Positions 6,871-17,198 of a stretch of 64,000 bases of DNA are shown piece after piece. The notes under the pieces were generated by a model that did no database searches, was not told the origin of the DNA, and worked only from the letters and a program-made list of their open reading frames with translations. Numbering within the stretch: position 1 is the stretch's first letter; every line of letters starts with the position of its first letter. The position numbers and the translations under genes are program-made. Origin of the DNA: an uncultured Acinetobacter sp. (lineage in GTDB: Bacteria > Pseudomonadota > Gammaproteobacteria > Pseudomonadales > Moraxellaceae); contig NZ_CANLSL010000003.1 in assembly GCF_947493735.1 (NCBI RefSeq), positions 1 to 64,000 of the forward strand, given 5' to 3'.

Positions 6871-7887
6871 TTACAGACTTAATGTGTCAGTAAAGCCTTG
6901 ATGTTGCAATTGTCCTTGCATACTTAAAGCAAGCACCGCCATACGCACCGCAATGCCATTGGTGACTTGTTTTAAAATCACCGACTGCGCACCATCTGCA
7001 ATGCTTGAAGCGATTTCCACACCACGGTTCATCGGACCTGGATGCATCACAATGGCATTTGGTTTAGCCAACGCAAGACGCTCTTCATTTAAGCCATACA
7101 ACTTATAAAACTCTTGCTGTGAAGATAAAGCAGGCGAATCAATCCGTTCATTTTGAATACGTAGCGCAATGATCACATCGCAGTCTTTCACACCTGCATT
7201 CATGTCGGTAAACAGACGTACATCTTGCGAATAATCATCAAATGCCACAGGCAATAATGTGCGAGGACCAATCACTCGAATGTCTTGACAGCCTAATGTT
7301 TGGAGCGCTGCAATATTAGAGCGTGCTACCCGAGAATGTTTAATATCCCCGATAATCGCCACGCTTAACTCAGGAAATGGCTTGCTTGATTCACGGCGAA
7401 TCGTCAACATATCAAGCATGGCTTGGGTTGGATGGGCATGCCGTCCATCACCTGCATTGATAATCGCCACATTTGGGCAGACTGTTTCGGCAATAAAATG
7501 TGCCGCACCTGATGCAGAGTGACGCACCACAAAAATATCTGCTGCCATCGCCTCAAGATTCCACAAAGTATCTCGCAAAGTTTCACCTTTACTGGTACTT
7601 GAGCGTGCAATATCAATATTCAGAACATTTGCAGAAAGACGCTTTGCTGCCGCTTCAAAAGTCATCCGAGTACGGGTCGAATTTTCAAAAAATAGATTCA
7701 TCACTGTGCGCCCTTCTAATAACGGCGTGGTGATCAGATTATTATTTTCATCAAAAAAACTTTGCGCAGTATCGAGGATTTTGGTGAGATTGCTTTTGCT
7801 CAACCCTTCGATGGTGAGAAAATGTTTGAGATTTCCATCTTGATTGAGCTGAATCTGACTTGGTTGATGTAGAGCAGCAATGTGCAT
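6871..7887 (-). CDS. pyrB: Aspartate carbamoyltransferase catalytic subunit
   Basis: Joins carbamoyl phosphate and aspartate to make N-carbamoyl-aspartate, the first committed step of pyrimidine synthesis. The carbamoyl-phosphate site ([13 protein letters not shown]), RSSTSKGE, the HPTQ motif ([14 protein letters not shown]) and [10 protein letters not shown] are all present. 338 aa from the ATG at 7887, close to the usual length of the Pseudomonas type. The frame continues to an ATG at 7917, but those extra residues are not family-like, and GAGGA precedes 7887. First gene of the pyrB-pyrC' pair. Confidence 0.95.
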   Translation of the reverse strand: MHIAALHQPSQIQLNQDGNLKHFLTIEGLSKSNLTKILDTAQSFFDENNNLITTPLLEGRTVMNLFFENSTRTRMTFEAAAKRLSANVLNIDIARSSTSKGETLRDTLWNLEAMAADIFVVRHSASGAAHFIAETVCPNVAIINAGDGRHAHPTQAMLDMLTIRRESSKPFPELSVAIIGDIKHSRVARSNIAALQTLGCQDIRVIGPRTLLPVAFDDYSQDVRLFTDMNAGVKDCDVIIALRIQNERIDSPALSSQQEFYKLYGLNEERLALAKPNAIVMHPGPMNRGVEIASSIADGAQSVILKQVTNGIAVRMAVLALSMQGQLQHQGFTDTLSL

Positions 7888-8002
7888 TATAGGCATCCTC
7901 AATCGGTACATTCTCAAATGCGCTTATTCTAACGGAAATTCGTTATGTTGCGCAGTTTTTTAATTTCAAGTGCTTTTGTAAAAAGTAGCGAAATTTAATG
8001 AT

Positions 8003-8040
8003 AATAAAAAAAGCATTGAGTAGCGCTCAACCCAATGCTT
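8003..8040 (-). terminator. Terminator of fumC
   Basis: AAGCATTG (8011-8018) pairs with CAATGCTT (8033-8040), partly extended by AG/CT inside. On the minus strand the stem is followed by a run of T (8005-8010). It lies 26 bp after the fumC stop, a standard Rho-independent terminator. Confidence 0.85.
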
Positions 8041-8065
8041 ATTTCCATTTCAATTCAACATAGCA

Positions 8066-9460
8066 TTACAGATTTGGATAAACCATCTGCGCAGGTTGCA
8101 CTACTTCATCAAACTGCTCAGCTGTCACCAAGCCAAGCTCAACCGCTACTTGCTTGAGTGATTTATTTTCCTTATAAGCCATTTTCGCGACTTTGGCAGC
8201 ATTTTCATAGCCAATCACAGGATTCAACGCCGTGACTAACATCAATGAGTTATGTAAGAAATGATCAATTTTTTCATGATTCGGCTCTATACCTACGGCA
8301 CAATGATCATTAAAACTATTTGCCGCATCGCCAAGCAATTGAATCGATTGCAACAAGTTATAGGCAATCACAGGCATAAACACATTTAGCTCAAAATTGC
8401 CCGAAGCCCCAGCAATATTAATAGTGGTGTCATTACCGATCACTTGTGCCACAACCATAGTCATGGCTTCACTTTGAGTTGGATTGACTTTGCCGGGCAT
8501 GATGCTTGAACCGGGTTCATTTTCAGGAATGCGTAGTTCGCCCAAACCACAACGAGGGCCACTGGCAAGCCAGCGCACATCATTGGCGATTTTATTGAGA
8601 CTGGCTGCGATGGTTTTCAGTGCACCTGATGCAAAGACTGCAGCATCACGCCCTGCCAAGGCTTCAAACTTATTTGGTGCAGTAACGAATGGAAGTTGAG
8701 TGAGTTCTGCGAGTTTTTGTGCTGATTTTTCTGCATATTCAGGATGGGCATTCAGTCCCGTGCCGACTGCCGTCCCGCCAAGTGGCAATTCATATAAACC
8801 TTGTAAAGCATAATTCAAACGTGCCAAACCATGCTCAAGCTGACTGACATAACCACTAAACTCTTGCCCTAATGTGAGTGGCGTTGCATCTTGCAAATGG
8901 GTCCGACCAATTTTCACAATGGATTCAAATTCAGCAGATTTGGCAGCTAAGGTGTTTTTTAAATTGGTAAGTGCAGGAATGAGCAATTCATTGATTTGAA
9001 TCGCAGCTGCCACATGGATCGCAGTTGGAAAAGAATCGTTAGTCGATTGGGCACGATTGACATGATCATTGGGATGCACAGGCTTTTGTGCGCCGAGTGG
9101 CTGACCGAGCTTTTGATTGGCAACATTAGCAATGACTTCATTGCAGTTCATGTTGCTTTGTGTGCCCGAACCCGTTTGCCACACCACCAAAGGAAACTGA
9201 CTATCCCATTGCCCGACAATGACTTCATCGGCTGCCCCAACGATGGCATCGCAGATATCTTGAGGAATTTGCGATAAAGTGGCATTGGTCAATGCGGCAG
9301 ACTTTTTCACTAAGCCCATTGCTCGAATCATCGCACGCGGCAGACGCTCTTGACCAATTTTAAAATTTTGCAGGCTACGCTGTGTTTGTGCGCCCCACAT
9401 TGCATCACTTGGTACAGCGACTTCGCCCATAGTGTCATGTTCAATACGTGTTGTAGACAT
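8066..9460 (-). CDS. fumC: Class II fumarate hydratase
   Basis: Converts fumarate to malate in the TCA cycle; oxygen-stable, iron-independent homotetramer in the cytoplasm. 464 aa, the normal length. The signature [11 protein letters not shown] is intact, as are [13 protein letters not shown] and the RTHLQDATP region carrying the catalytic His. It is monocistronic, with its own terminator. A class I iron-sulphur fumarase is also present at 47761, so the genome carries both enzyme types, a pairing often linked with growth under low iron or oxidative stress. Confidence 0.97.
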   Translation of the reverse strand: MSTTRIEHDTMGEVAVPSDAMWGAQTQRSLQNFKIGQERLPRAMIRAMGLVKKSAALTNATLSQIPQDICDAIVGAADEVIVGQWDSQFPLVVWQTGSGTQSNMNCNEVIANVANQKLGQPLGAQKPVHPNDHVNRAQSTNDSFPTAIHVAAAIQINELLIPALTNLKNTLAAKSAEFESIVKIGRTHLQDATPLTLGQEFSGYVSQLEHGLARLNYALQGLYELPLGGTAVGTGLNAHPEYAEKSAQKLAELTQLPFVTAPNKFEALAGRDAAVFASGALKTIAASLNKIANDVRWLASGPRCGLGELRIPENEPGSSIMPGKVNPTQSEAMTMVVAQVIGNDTTINIAGASGNFELNVFMPVIAYNLLQSIQLLGDAANSFNDHCAVGIEPNHEKIDHFLHNSLMLVTALNPVIGYENAAKVAKMAYKENKSLKQVAVELGLVTAEQFDEVVQPAQMVYPNL

Positions 9461-9742
9461 ACTTTCCTCACTGTTGCCCGCACGATTTTGATCGTGAAAA
9501 CTTTGATTTTATAGTCAAAGAAATTTATTTGTGATACAAGGCAACCAAGTGAAAATGTACAAATTTGACTTCAAGCAAGGTTAATGCTGTAGCAGGATTA
9601 AAGCTCTCGACTATAGGTGAACGGTATGGCTGGCAACATATATACATGTTTGGCTGACGACGGAGAATATGATGGCAGTATTTTAAAAGTTTTGCACTTT
9701 AAATTTCTGTAGCATACGAAGTCACATCCGAAACCACATCAA
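9461..9742. other. Intergenic region between epimerase and fumC
   Basis: 282 bp upstream of fumC and downstream of the epimerase gene, both on the minus strand. It should hold the fumC promoter, but I could not pick a -35/-10 pair with confidence. No small gene or repeat is seen. Confidence 0.4.
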
Positions 9743-10753
9743 TTAAATACCATTTAAGCTTGCCTTATAATATGTCCATTGATCCTGAACCATTTTCTCA
9801 AGATTATGTTCTGCTTGCCAAGAAATCGTGGCATTGAGCTTATCCATATTCCCTTTCAACTGTGCAAACTCATGCACTTGATCCACTGCTTCTTGAATCT
9901 GAATGACACCACTGGTCACATCTTCCACCTTTTTAATCAAGGTATTCAAGCTATGTAATTCAGGATGACACAAGTTAAAGTTTTCCAAGAAATTTTTCTG
10001 AACATTTGACCACAGCATCAGTTTGTACAGCGCATCAAGCATATCCATCACATGCAAATAACTACGCTCTGCCGTACCATCTTCGGTATCTAAAGATTGA
10101 TTAAAAATTTCAAAGACATCTCGCTGATTTGCAATCACTTGGAATAAATGTTGAATCACTGATTTTGGAATGTGTTGTGTCCATTCACCCAGTTTTCCAT
10201 CGGTAAATGTGCCCATGATATTCCCCAATCTTAGATTGAGAATTTGCCAATAATCATCAACCTTGAACGTATCTTGTAAAATGTGTTCGATATTCTGCTG
10301 TGCACGAATATACGGTATACCGTGTTGATATTGGAAGTCATCTTGCTCTTTCCAATCTGTACCTGATGCACCGTAGACTGTAAGCGAAGATAAATTCACC
10401 AAGCGGCGCACACCACCACGTAGCATGGCACGTAGCACACTCATGATACAGCTCAGGTTATTATTATAATATTCTAGTGGCTTATGCGCAGATTCAGACA
10501 AGCTTTTAAACCCTGCACAATGAATCACATAATCAATCGGATATTGCTCAAAGACTTTTTGCAAAGCAGGTGTATTACGTACATCAAGGCGTATAAAAGG
10601 AATATAAAGTTTTGTGATATACTCCAGTCGCTCCAAACTCTCCATCGAGGCATGTGATAAATTATCCACCAGTACCACTTCGTGTCCCTTGGACATCAGG
10701 TACAATGCGATATGGCTACCTAAGTATCCCAATCCACCTGTGACTAATATCAT
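9743..10753 (-). CDS. GalE-like NAD-dependent sugar epimerase, atypical active site
   Basis: 336-aa extended short-chain dehydrogenase of the UDP-glucose 4-epimerase type. The Rossmann motif GGLGYLGSH (6-14), VDNLSHAS and SSLTVYG (122-128) are typical of GalE. In the active site Tyr148 is present (IPYIRAQQ), but the lysine four residues later, nearly invariant in this superfamily, is Gln152. Activity may be lost or altered. The C-terminal half keeps the substrate-domain layout (SYLHVMDMLDALYKL). Single gene, divergent from tusDCBE. An alternative is an epimerase-fold protein with a regulatory or unknown role. Confidence 0.8.
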   Translation of the reverse strand: MILVTGGLGYLGSHIALYLMSKGHEVVLVDNLSHASMESLERLEYITKLYIPFIRLDVRNTPALQKVFEQYPIDYVIHCAGFKSLSESAHKPLEYYNNNLSCIMSVLRAMLRGGVRRLVNLSSLTVYGASGTDWKEQDDFQYQHGIPYIRAQQNIEHILQDTFKVDDYWQILNLRLGNIMGTFTDGKLGEWTQHIPKSVIQHLFQVIANQRDVFEIFNQSLDTEDGTAERSYLHVMDMLDALYKLMLWSNVQKNFLENFNLCHPELHSLNTLIKKVEDVTSGVIQIQEAVDQVHEFAQLKGNMDKLNATISWQAEHNLEKMVQDQWTYYKASLNGI

Positions 10754-10861
10754 GTGATTTCCTCGATTTAGTTTTGTGCAAAATTAAGTTTAATTCATTT
10801 GATTTATATCGTGATTACACGTTAAGACATCAGATGTATACCATGACTGAGCACCGCCACG

Positions 10862-11230
10862 ATGCATACTTTAATTTTAATCACCGCAGCGCCAACGACA
10901 AGATTAGCCTATCATGCTTTTCAACTGGCTTGTGCAATGAAAAGTAAGCAACAATCCTTTGAAGTATTTTTTTATCAAGATGCGGTGACGATTGCAAATG
11001 CACAGTTGTGGCATGCCGAAGATGAACTCAACCTCACCCAAGCATGGCAAACGCTCAATGTCCCACTAAACGTCTGTGTCAGTGCAGCACTCAGTCGTGG
11101 GGTAAGTGATGTAGAAAATGCCAAACGCCATCATCTTGCACATGACAATCTTGCTGAGCAATATACTTTGACAGGTCTGGGAACACTGGCTGAAGCAATC
11201 AAAAGTGCTGATCACTTATTGCAATTTTAA
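10862..11230 (+). CDS. tusD: Sulfurtransferase complex subunit TusD
   Basis: DsrE-family subunit of the TusBCD complex, which passes sulphur from TusA to TusE for 2-thiolation of wobble U34 in tRNA-Lys, -Glu and -Gln. 122 aa; the catalytic cysteine is Cys72 in PLNVCVSAALSRG, the equivalent of the TusD active-site Cys, followed by the usual C-terminal GLGTLAEAI segment. First gene of tusD-tusC-tusB-tusE, with short gaps or overlaps throughout. No tusA is seen in the window. Confidence 0.9.
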   Translation: MHTLILITAAPTTRLAYHAFQLACAMKSKQQSFEVFFYQDAVTIANAQLWHAEDELNLTQAWQTLNVPLNVCVSAALSRGVSDVENAKRHHLAHDNLAEQYTLTGLGTLAEAIKSADHLLQF

Positions 11231-11256
11231 ATATTCAGTTTAAAGATAAACCATTA

Positions 11257-11622
11257 ATGAATCATTCTATGCGCACAGTCTTGATTATCCTCTCAAAAAA
11301 CGATCAATCGACAATCAACGTCAATGAAAGCCTGTCCGCACTCATGTTATTTGCCAGTTTTGACATCAATATCCATGTGCTATTTCGTGATGCAGGATTA
11401 AGTCTTTTGGCAAGTCAGACCACGGCGAATCCACAGCTTAAACATTTCATCAAATCTACCAGTAAAATGGTAGAAAGTTTTGAATTTTATGACATTGAAC
11501 ACCTATACATTTTAAGCAAAGATCGCCAACATCCATTATTGAAAGATTGCAAATATGCGCTTCAAGAAGTCACGCTTGACCAAGCATTCATTGCGCAATT
11601 CGATCACATTATTCATTGGTAA
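11257..11622 (+). CDS. tusC: Sulfurtransferase complex subunit TusC
   Basis: DsrF-like subunit of the TusBCD heterohexamer. 121 aa; the DsrE/F fold is seen in VLIILSKNDQS, ESLSALMLFASF and INIHVLFRDAGL. 26 bp after tusD; its stop overlaps the tusB start. A second start at Met5 (MRTVLIIL) is possible and would remove four residues. Non-catalytic in the best-known complex. Confidence 0.87.
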   Translation: MNHSMRTVLIILSKNDQSTINVNESLSALMLFASFDINIHVLFRDAGLSLLASQTTANPQLKHFIKSTSKMVESFEFYDIEHLYILSKDRQHPLLKDCKYALQEVTLDQAFIAQFDHIIHW

Positions 11623-11930
11623 GCGAGATTGACCAAATGAAGGAAAAAAAAATTAATCAACTCTTTATTTTACAAGCGAGTTACCACCGACTTGAGCATG
11701 CACTTTTCGAGCTTGCCAATATCGCAACTGATCAAGATGCTGTACTGTTATTAGAAGATGCTGTGCTTGCACAGTCACTTGATGCCATTTCCCACGTCAA
11801 AGCGATTTTTATCTTGAGTGCAGACGCAGATGCACAAAGACATCACAACACGGCTCAATTACAGTTCATCGACTATGCGGATTGGGCGGAGCTGTTGCAA
11901 CACAGTCAAAAAGTACATACTTGGCAATAG
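11616..11930 (+). CDS. tusB: Sulfurtransferase complex subunit TusB (DsrH family)
   Basis: Third subunit of the Tus relay. 104 aa, small and divergent as usual for TusB, with NQLFILQASYHRL at the start and LLLEDAVLAQS, the DsrH-type motif, in the middle. The ATG at 11616 overlaps the tusC stop by seven bases. An internal ATG at 11637 (MKEKKINQLF) fits the family start better, so the first seven residues may not be real. Assignment rests partly on the operon. Confidence 0.8.
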   Translation: MVSEIDQMKEKKINQLFILQASYHRLEHALFELANIATDQDAVLLLEDAVLAQSLDAISHVKAIFILSADADAQRHHNTAQLQFIDYADWAELLQHSQKVHTWQ

Positions 11931-11948
11931 GAAATTTGGAAACTACTT

Positions 11949-12257
11949 ATGCTCGAACTCGATCACGACGGACATTTACTAAACTTCCAAGATTGGACAC
12001 CTGAGGTTGCTCAGCAGTTGGCTGACACACTAGAGCTAACTTTGGACGCTGCACATTTTGAGATTCTCTATGCACTTCGTCGCTTCTATGATGAGTACGG
12101 ATATGCACCTGCAACTCGTCCTTTGATTAAATATTTAAGCACAAAGGTCAATCCCGAGATTAGCAATCAGTTACTCATGCAACGCTTTAATACAGGTCTT
12201 GTGGCACGTCACCTCACCAGACTTTCGGGTTTACCAAAACCACCAAATTGCTTGTAA
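11949..12257 (+). CDS. tusE: Sulfur relay protein TusE (DsrC family)
   Basis: Takes the persulphide from TusD and hands it to the tRNA thiolase MnmA. 102 aa. The DsrC fold is visible in DHDGHLLNFQDWTPEVA and LRRFYDEYGYAPATRPL, and the protein ends GLPKPPNCL with the functional penultimate cysteine. Only that single C-terminal Cys is seen, as in TusE; the extra Cys of sulphite-reduction DsrC is absent, so tRNA modification is the likely role. Confidence 0.92.
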   Translation: MLELDHDGHLLNFQDWTPEVAQQLADTLELTLDAAHFEILYALRRFYDEYGYAPATRPLIKYLSTKVNPEISNQLLMQRFNTGLVARHLTRLSGLPKPPNCL

Positions 12258-12520
12258 AATATAGTTCATTTGATCGTTTCAACTTACCAATGCAAGACAA
12301 TGAGTATCATTTTAAGATGTGATCACGATTGGCAAAAGATGATCATTTTGCTCAAAAATAATTTACCTGTTCATTACAATATTTCGTTTTGTTTTTGAAA
12401 TTTTTGATAGTTTTAAACATTGTAAAAAGTTACAATAAGTCGTATCTTGCTTCGATAAATCGGCAAATTTGGCTAAACTTGTCGAGATCTTGAACATTTA
12501 TAATTCTTGCAAACTTTGGA

Positions 12521-12985
12521 ATGCCGATCATGCAAACCCGCATTTTGCTTATTCATGGACCTAATCTCAACTTGCTTGGGCAACGTGAGCCTGAAGTTTA
12601 CGGTTCAATGACGCTCGACGACATCAATGTCCTGTTAAAACAAAAAGCAGAATCGGCAGGCGTAATGCTTGAGTATTTCCAAAGCAATTGGGAAGGTGCC
12701 ATTATTGATCGCATTCACCAAGCCAGTACCGAAAATTATCAGTTTATTATTATCAATCCAGCTGCCTTAACACACACTTCGGTTGGCGTGCGTGATGCAC
12801 TACTTGGCGTCGCTATTCCCTTTATCGAAGTACATCTCTCCAATGTGCATGCACGTGAAAGCTTCCGCCATCACTCATTCCTCTCTGACAAAGCAGTCGG
12901 CGTGATTTGTGGTCTTGGCGCACGTGGTTATGACTATGCGTTAGATTTTGCTATGCAACATTTAGCTACACAACAACATAAATAG
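12521..12985 (+). CDS. aroQ: Type II 3-dehydroquinate dehydratase
   Basis: Dehydrates 3-dehydroquinate to 3-dehydroshikimate in the shikimate pathway; a cytoplasmic dodecamer. 154 aa. Active-site features are in place: [16 protein letters not shown] with the catalytic Tyr, [10 protein letters not shown], and EVHLSN with its histidine, then ARESFRHHS. The ATG at 12530 ([10 protein letters not shown]) may be the true start, since GGAA lies eight bases before it. It sits 22 bp before accB, an arrangement common in gammaproteobacteria and probably one transcript. Confidence 0.96.
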   Translation: MPIMQTRILLIHGPNLNLLGQREPEVYGSMTLDDINVLLKQKAESAGVMLEYFQSNWEGAIIDRIHQASTENYQFIIINPAALTHTSVGVRDALLGVAIPFIEVHLSNVHARESFRHHSFLSDKAVGVICGLGARGYDYALDFAMQHLATQQHK

Positions 12986-13007
12986 ACGACTTAAGGAATT
13001 CTTTTTT

Positions 13008-13418
13008 ATGGATATTCGCAAGATTAAAAAACTCATCGACCTCATGATTGAGTCTGACTTACAAGCCTTAGAAGTCAAAGAGGGAGATCAAGCCATTTCT
13101 CTGACGCGTCGTAATCCTGTTGTTGCTGGTACAGCACCAGTTGCTACTGCACCTGAGGCACCTGTGGTGAAATCTTCACGTGGTGCGATCGAAACTGCAC
13201 CGATGGTTGGCGTGTTCTATGCTGCAGCAAATCCAGGCGAAGCGCCGTTTGTTAAAATTGGACAAACCATTTCGGCAGGTGAAACACTTGGCATTATTGA
13301 AGCAATGAAAATCATGAACCCGATTGAAGCCACACAAAGCGGTGTCATCGAAGAAATTTTGGTGAAAAATGGCGATATTATTCAATTTGGTCAACCTCTG
13401 TTCCGCTTTCGCCCTTAA
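13008..13418 (+). CDS. accB: Biotin carboxyl carrier protein of acetyl-CoA carboxylase
   Basis: Carries biotin between the AccC and AccA/AccD active sites in the first step of fatty-acid synthesis. 136 aa, somewhat shorter than the E. coli protein owing to a short Ala/Pro/Val linker (about 38-56). The biotinyl domain has EAMKIMN with biotinylated Lys101 and the usual symmetrical strands (GVFYAAANPGEAPFV). It lies 16 bp before accC and is surely cotranscribed with it. Confidence 0.96.
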   Translation: MDIRKIKKLIDLMIESDLQALEVKEGDQAISLTRRNPVVAGTAPVATAPEAPVVKSSRGAIETAPMVGVFYAAANPGEAPFVKIGQTISAGETLGIIEAMKIMNPIEATQSGVIEEILVKNGDIIQFGQPLFRFRP

Positions 13419-13434
13419 GCAGTGAGGTCTAATC

Positions 13435-14796
13435 ATGTTGCAAAAAGTACTCATTGCGAATCGTGGTGAAATTGCACTTCGCATTACTAGAGCGTGTAAA
13501 GCCTTAGGCATTAAAACGGTCGGTGTCTATTCAGATGCAGACAAAGACTTAATGCATCTTCGTTTTGTCGATGAAGCTGTTTGTATTGGTCCTGGGACAA
13601 GTAGTGAAAGTTATCTGAATATTCCTGCAATTATTACTGCTGCCGAAGTGACTGGTGCAGATGCCATCCATCCGGGTTATGGCTTTTTATCTGAAAATGC
13701 TGAATTTGCAGAGATCGTTGAAAGCTCAGGCTTTACCTTCATCGGTCCACGCCCCGAACACATTCGCCTGATGGGCAATAAAGTATCCGCCATCGTTGCG
13801 ATGAAAAAGGCAGGTGTGCCAACTGTTCCAGGTTCTGCGCATGCTGTCACGCCACAAAATGCCCTCGCTGAAGCCAAAGAAATTGGCTTTCCATTGATCG
13901 TCAAAGCAGCTGCAGGCGGTGGTGGTCGTGGGATGCGTATCGTCGAACGTGTCGATACGCTGCTTGAATCTGTCCAAGCTGCACAGCGTGATGCAGAAAT
14001 GTGGTTTGGTGATGACACCGTCTACATGGAACGTTTCTTACAGAAACCTCGTCATGTCGAAGTGCAAGTGCTCGCTGATGGCAATGGTCATGCCATCCAT
14101 CTCTATGATCGTGATTGCTCATTACAACGTCGCCATCAAAAAGTCTTAGAGGAAGCACCCGCACCAAACTTACCTGAGCAAGCTCGTGCTGATATTTTAC
14201 AAGCGTGTGTCGATGCCTGTGAACTCATTCAGTATCGTGGCGCAGGAACCTTTGAATTTCTCTATGAAGATGGAGAATTCTTCTTTATTGAAATGAATAC
14301 ACGTGTTCAAGTTGAGCATCCTGTGACAGAAATGATTACAGGAATTGATATTATCGAACAACAGATTCGTATCGCTTCTGGGCTCGGTTTAAACCTACAG
14401 CAAGAAGATATCGAAGTGCGTGGACATGCGATGGAATGTCGTATCAATGCCGAAGACCCACAAACTTTTTTACCATCGGCAGGAAAAGTTGAGCATTACT
14501 TTACGCCGGGTGGTGCAGGGATTCGGGTGGATTCACACCTCTATGCAGGCTATAGCATTCCACCTTTCTATGATTCGATGATCGCCAAATTGATCGCTCA
14601 CGGCAAAGATCGTGAAACCGCATTGGCAAGGCTTAGTCAAGCCTTAGATGAAATGGTCATCACTGGTGTGAAGACCAATATTCCGTTGCATAAGAATATT
14701 ATTCTACGTGATGCAAAGTTTTGTGAAACAGCAATGGATATTCATTACTTGGAAAAGCATCTGCTTAAACCATTTATGCCCCAAGAAAAAAAGTAA
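13435..14796 (+). CDS. accC: Acetyl-CoA carboxylase biotin carboxylase subunit
   Basis: ATP-dependent carboxylation of biotin on AccB. 453 aa, normal length. N-terminal [10 protein letters not shown] and [18 protein letters not shown]-grasp glycine loop [14 protein letters not shown]; metal and catalytic segment [14 protein letters not shown]; the C-terminal biotin-carboxylase domain includes [10 protein letters not shown]. Last gene of aroQ-accB-accC, with a terminator whose stem overlaps its stop codon. Confidence 0.97.
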   Translation: MLQKVLIANRGEIALRITRACKALGIKTVGVYSDADKDLMHLRFVDEAVCIGPGTSSESYLNIPAIITAAEVTGADAIHPGYGFLSENAEFAEIVESSGFTFIGPRPEHIRLMGNKVSAIVAMKKAGVPTVPGSAHAVTPQNALAEAKEIGFPLIVKAAAGGGGRGMRIVERVDTLLESVQAAQRDAEMWFGDDTVYMERFLQKPRHVEVQVLADGNGHAIHLYDRDCSLQRRHQKVLEEAPAPNLPEQARADILQACVDACELIQYRGAGTFEFLYEDGEFFFIEMNTRVQVEHPVTEMITGIDIIEQQIRIASGLGLNLQQEDIEVRGHAMECRINAEDPQTFLPSAGKVEHYFTPGGAGIRVDSHLYAGYSIPPFYDSMIAKLIAHGKDRETALARLSQALDEMVITGVKTNIPLHKNIILRDAKFCETAMDIHYLEKHLLKPFMPQEKK

Positions 14797-14815
14797 GCTC
14801 ATCGCTTACTTTTTT
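14786..14815 (+). terminator. Terminator of aroQ-accBC
   Basis: AAAAAGTAAGC (about 14788-14798) pairs with GCTTACTTTTT (14804-14814) around a 5-base loop, followed by a T-rich stretch. The accC stop codon lies within the left arm. Confidence 0.85.
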
Positions 14816-14849
14816 ACTTTATATATGTCAAAAGTAATCACTAAACAAA

Positions 14850-15386
14850 TTATGGCAATTGCTTATTCAATGTTGCAAAGCAATTCTCACCACGCTGATT
14901 GCCACAAAATTGAATTTGATTTGGATTGAGCCATTTCACAAAAAATTGTTGAATCTCACCAGTTTGATCCTGCTGAACGCCTGAACAATCCATTTCATTG
15001 TTATCATATTTGATTTGAAAAATCAGCGTCGGCAAATATTCACTGCGATTACTTGGTGCTTGATATTGATATTGCCCTATAGACCACTCTGAATCACTTT
15101 TGATCACCACATTATTTTCACCACTAAAATTATAATACTCGACACAGCTTTGGTTTTTTGGGATTTCCATACCCCATAAGCCCATAATCTCAGGTCGTGT
15201 TTGAATATTAATTTTTGAACTATTGGCAGCAGCGACGAGCTCTTGCGCATCATCATTAGTCATTTGTTCATTATTTTGCGCCTGTGCAGCCTGCGTGTCC
15301 GCAGTTTGCGCCAAAGTGAGCGTACTTGATACGCCAAGCGACAACAACATTGCCGCCATAACTACATTTTTTTTCATCACAGTCAT
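14850..15386 (-). CDS. Secreted protein of unknown function
   Basis: 178 aa with a clear Sec signal peptide (MKKNVVMAAMLLSLGVSSTLTLAQ, cleavage near AQT), then a Q/N/A-rich linker and a folded domain of about 110 residues with LWGMEIPKNQSC, PTLIFQIKYDNNEMDC and IQFCGNQRGENC. Four cysteines could give two disulphides, so a periplasmic or secreted location is likely. An internal Met4 is an alternative start. I do not recognise a named family. Convergent with accC; monocistronic. Confidence 0.75.
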   Translation of the reverse strand: MTVMKKNVVMAAMLLSLGVSSTLTLAQTADTQAAQAQNNEQMTNDDAQELVAAANSSKINIQTRPEIMGLWGMEIPKNQSCVEYYNFSGENNVVIKSDSEWSIGQYQYQAPSNRSEYLPTLIFQIKYDNNEMDCSGVQQDQTGEIQQFFVKWLNPNQIQFCGNQRGENCFATLNKQLP

Positions 15387-15655
15387 GTCAAATCAAAAAC
15401 TATCCTCAATCAAACTTAGCACAGTTTTTTGAAAATGTGTTTTAGTTTAACGATATAAAACAATTCAACGAATCACTTTTTTGATGGGTTTATTCATCCA
15501 TTCTGAACAACTATTCTTCGATTTGCTCGAATACACATTGCGCAGTCTAAAATGATCCTTTAGCATCATTAACATAGCTTGAAACACGGATGTAAGCCTA
15601 AGACTTTGTTCTTGAAAAAGCTGAGTTGCACAAAAGATTACAAAAAGGAAAGATG

Positions 15656-17152
15656 ATGAAATTTGAAGAATATATACAATATGACGCATTAGGACTTGCA
15701 GAACTGGTGCAATCTAAACAAATACAAGCCAGTGAATTGCTTGAAATCGCAATTAATCGTGCGGAAAAAGTCAATCCAAAGATCAATGCGATTATCACAC
15801 CAATGTATGACCGTGCAAGAAATAAGGCAAATTCCACCAATTCAGGCATTTTTGCAGGTGTACCCTTTCTTGCCAAAGACTTATTCCAAGAGTATGCAGG
15901 TGTACCGTCAAGCTACGGTAGCAATGCTTATATTCGTCAGCAATACACTCCAAAAGAAAATTCAGAAATCGTCAACCGCTGGGAAAATGCAGGTGTACTC
16001 AGCTTTGGGCTAACCAATACGCCTGAGCTTGGTATCAAAGGCGTCACCGAACCTGTCGCTTGGGGAGCATGCAAAAATCCGTGGCATCTCAAACATAATA
16101 GTGGTGGTTCATCAGGTGGCTCTGCCTCAGCCGTTGCAGCAGGAATTACACCGATCTCAGGCGCAAACGATGGTGGTGGTTCGATTCGTATTCCTGCGTC
16201 GTATTGTGGGTTATTCGGACTTAAGCCAAGTCGAGGTCGAACGCCGTGGGGACCGAATCGCAGTGAGCTGATGCACGGTGCTGCGACACAGCATGTCCTG
16301 ACCAAATCTGTGCGTGATAGTGCTGCGATGCTTGATGTGATTCATGGCTTTGAAACCAGTTCGCTGTTTCGCCTACCTGATCCTGAACAAAGCTATTTAG
16401 AATTGATTCAACGCCCTGCTCAACCGTTAAAAATTGCGTATTCAACCGTTTCACCTGTGGGCACTAAAGTGTCTAAAGATGCGTTAAACGCCATCAAACA
16501 AACGCTAAAATTATTAGAATCGCTCGGACATCATGTGATCGAGGATCAACCAAATATCAACGGTACACAACTCGCCAAAGACTTTGTTACCACATGGTTT
16601 AGTCAATGTGCACATAACCTTTATCAAACCAAACTCGATCTCGGCAAAGGTGTACGTGACAGTGATTTTGAACTGGATACACGTGTCATTGCGGCTTTCG
16701 GAGCCAATACATCGGCTGTGGACTATATCCATAATTTGCAGAATTGGGGAAAATATGTCACCGCAATGAATCATTTCTTCAATCGCTATGATCTCTATCT
16801 TGTACCAAGTACTGCGACGGTTGCCCCAAAAAATGGAGAAGTTTCCACACCAAGTTGGCAAAAACCAATTCTCAAAACTTTGTTGACTTTAGGAAAAGCC
16901 GATTGGCTTGCACAAGGCGCACTCATGGAACAGCTCATTAAAGATAATCTCAAGTGGGTACCATTTACGCAACTTGCCAATATCACAGGTCTACCTGCCA
17001 TGTCCGTGCCGTTGTATTGGAATAAGCATAATCTGCCTTTAGGCTCACAATTTATTGCGCCGTTTGCTCGGGAAGATCGCTTATTACAATTGGCGCATCA
17101 GTTAGAAATGGCGCAACCGTGGAAATCAAATTATCAAAATATTGTGGTTTAA
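15656..17152 (+). CDS. Amidase (amidase-signature family)
   Basis: 498-aa serine hydrolase that cleaves amide bonds; the physiological substrate cannot be read from sequence. The Ser-cisSer-Lys triad is present: Lys in PFLAKDLF, the glycine/serine loop HNSGGSSGGSASAVAAG and the nucleophile region GGSIRIPAS. The C-terminus (TGLPAMSVPLYW, GSQFIAPFAREDRLL) is typical of the GatA/amidase group. It is not GatA, since no gatC/gatB lies nearby. I chose ATG 15656 because AAGGAA lies five bases before it; upstream in-frame ATGs lack one. Confidence 0.9.
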   Translation: MKFEEYIQYDALGLAELVQSKQIQASELLEIAINRAEKVNPKINAIITPMYDRARNKANSTNSGIFAGVPFLAKDLFQEYAGVPSSYGSNAYIRQQYTPKENSEIVNRWENAGVLSFGLTNTPELGIKGVTEPVAWGACKNPWHLKHNSGGSSGGSASAVAAGITPISGANDGGGSIRIPASYCGLFGLKPSRGRTPWGPNRSELMHGAATQHVLTKSVRDSAAMLDVIHGFETSSLFRLPDPEQSYLELIQRPAQPLKIAYSTVSPVGTKVSKDALNAIKQTLKLLESLGHHVIEDQPNINGTQLAKDFVTTWFSQCAHNLYQTKLDLGKGVRDSDFELDTRVIAAFGANTSAVDYIHNLQNWGKYVTAMNHFFNRYDLYLVPSTATVAPKNGEVSTPSWQKPILKTLLTLGKADWLAQGALMEQLIKDNLKWVPFTQLANITGLPAMSVPLYWNKHNLPLGSQFIAPFAREDRLLQLAHQLEMAQPWKSNYQNIVV

Positions 17153-17198
17153 AATGTTTTTTCAGTACAGATTTTAAGCTGACGTTTAATTTTGACTT

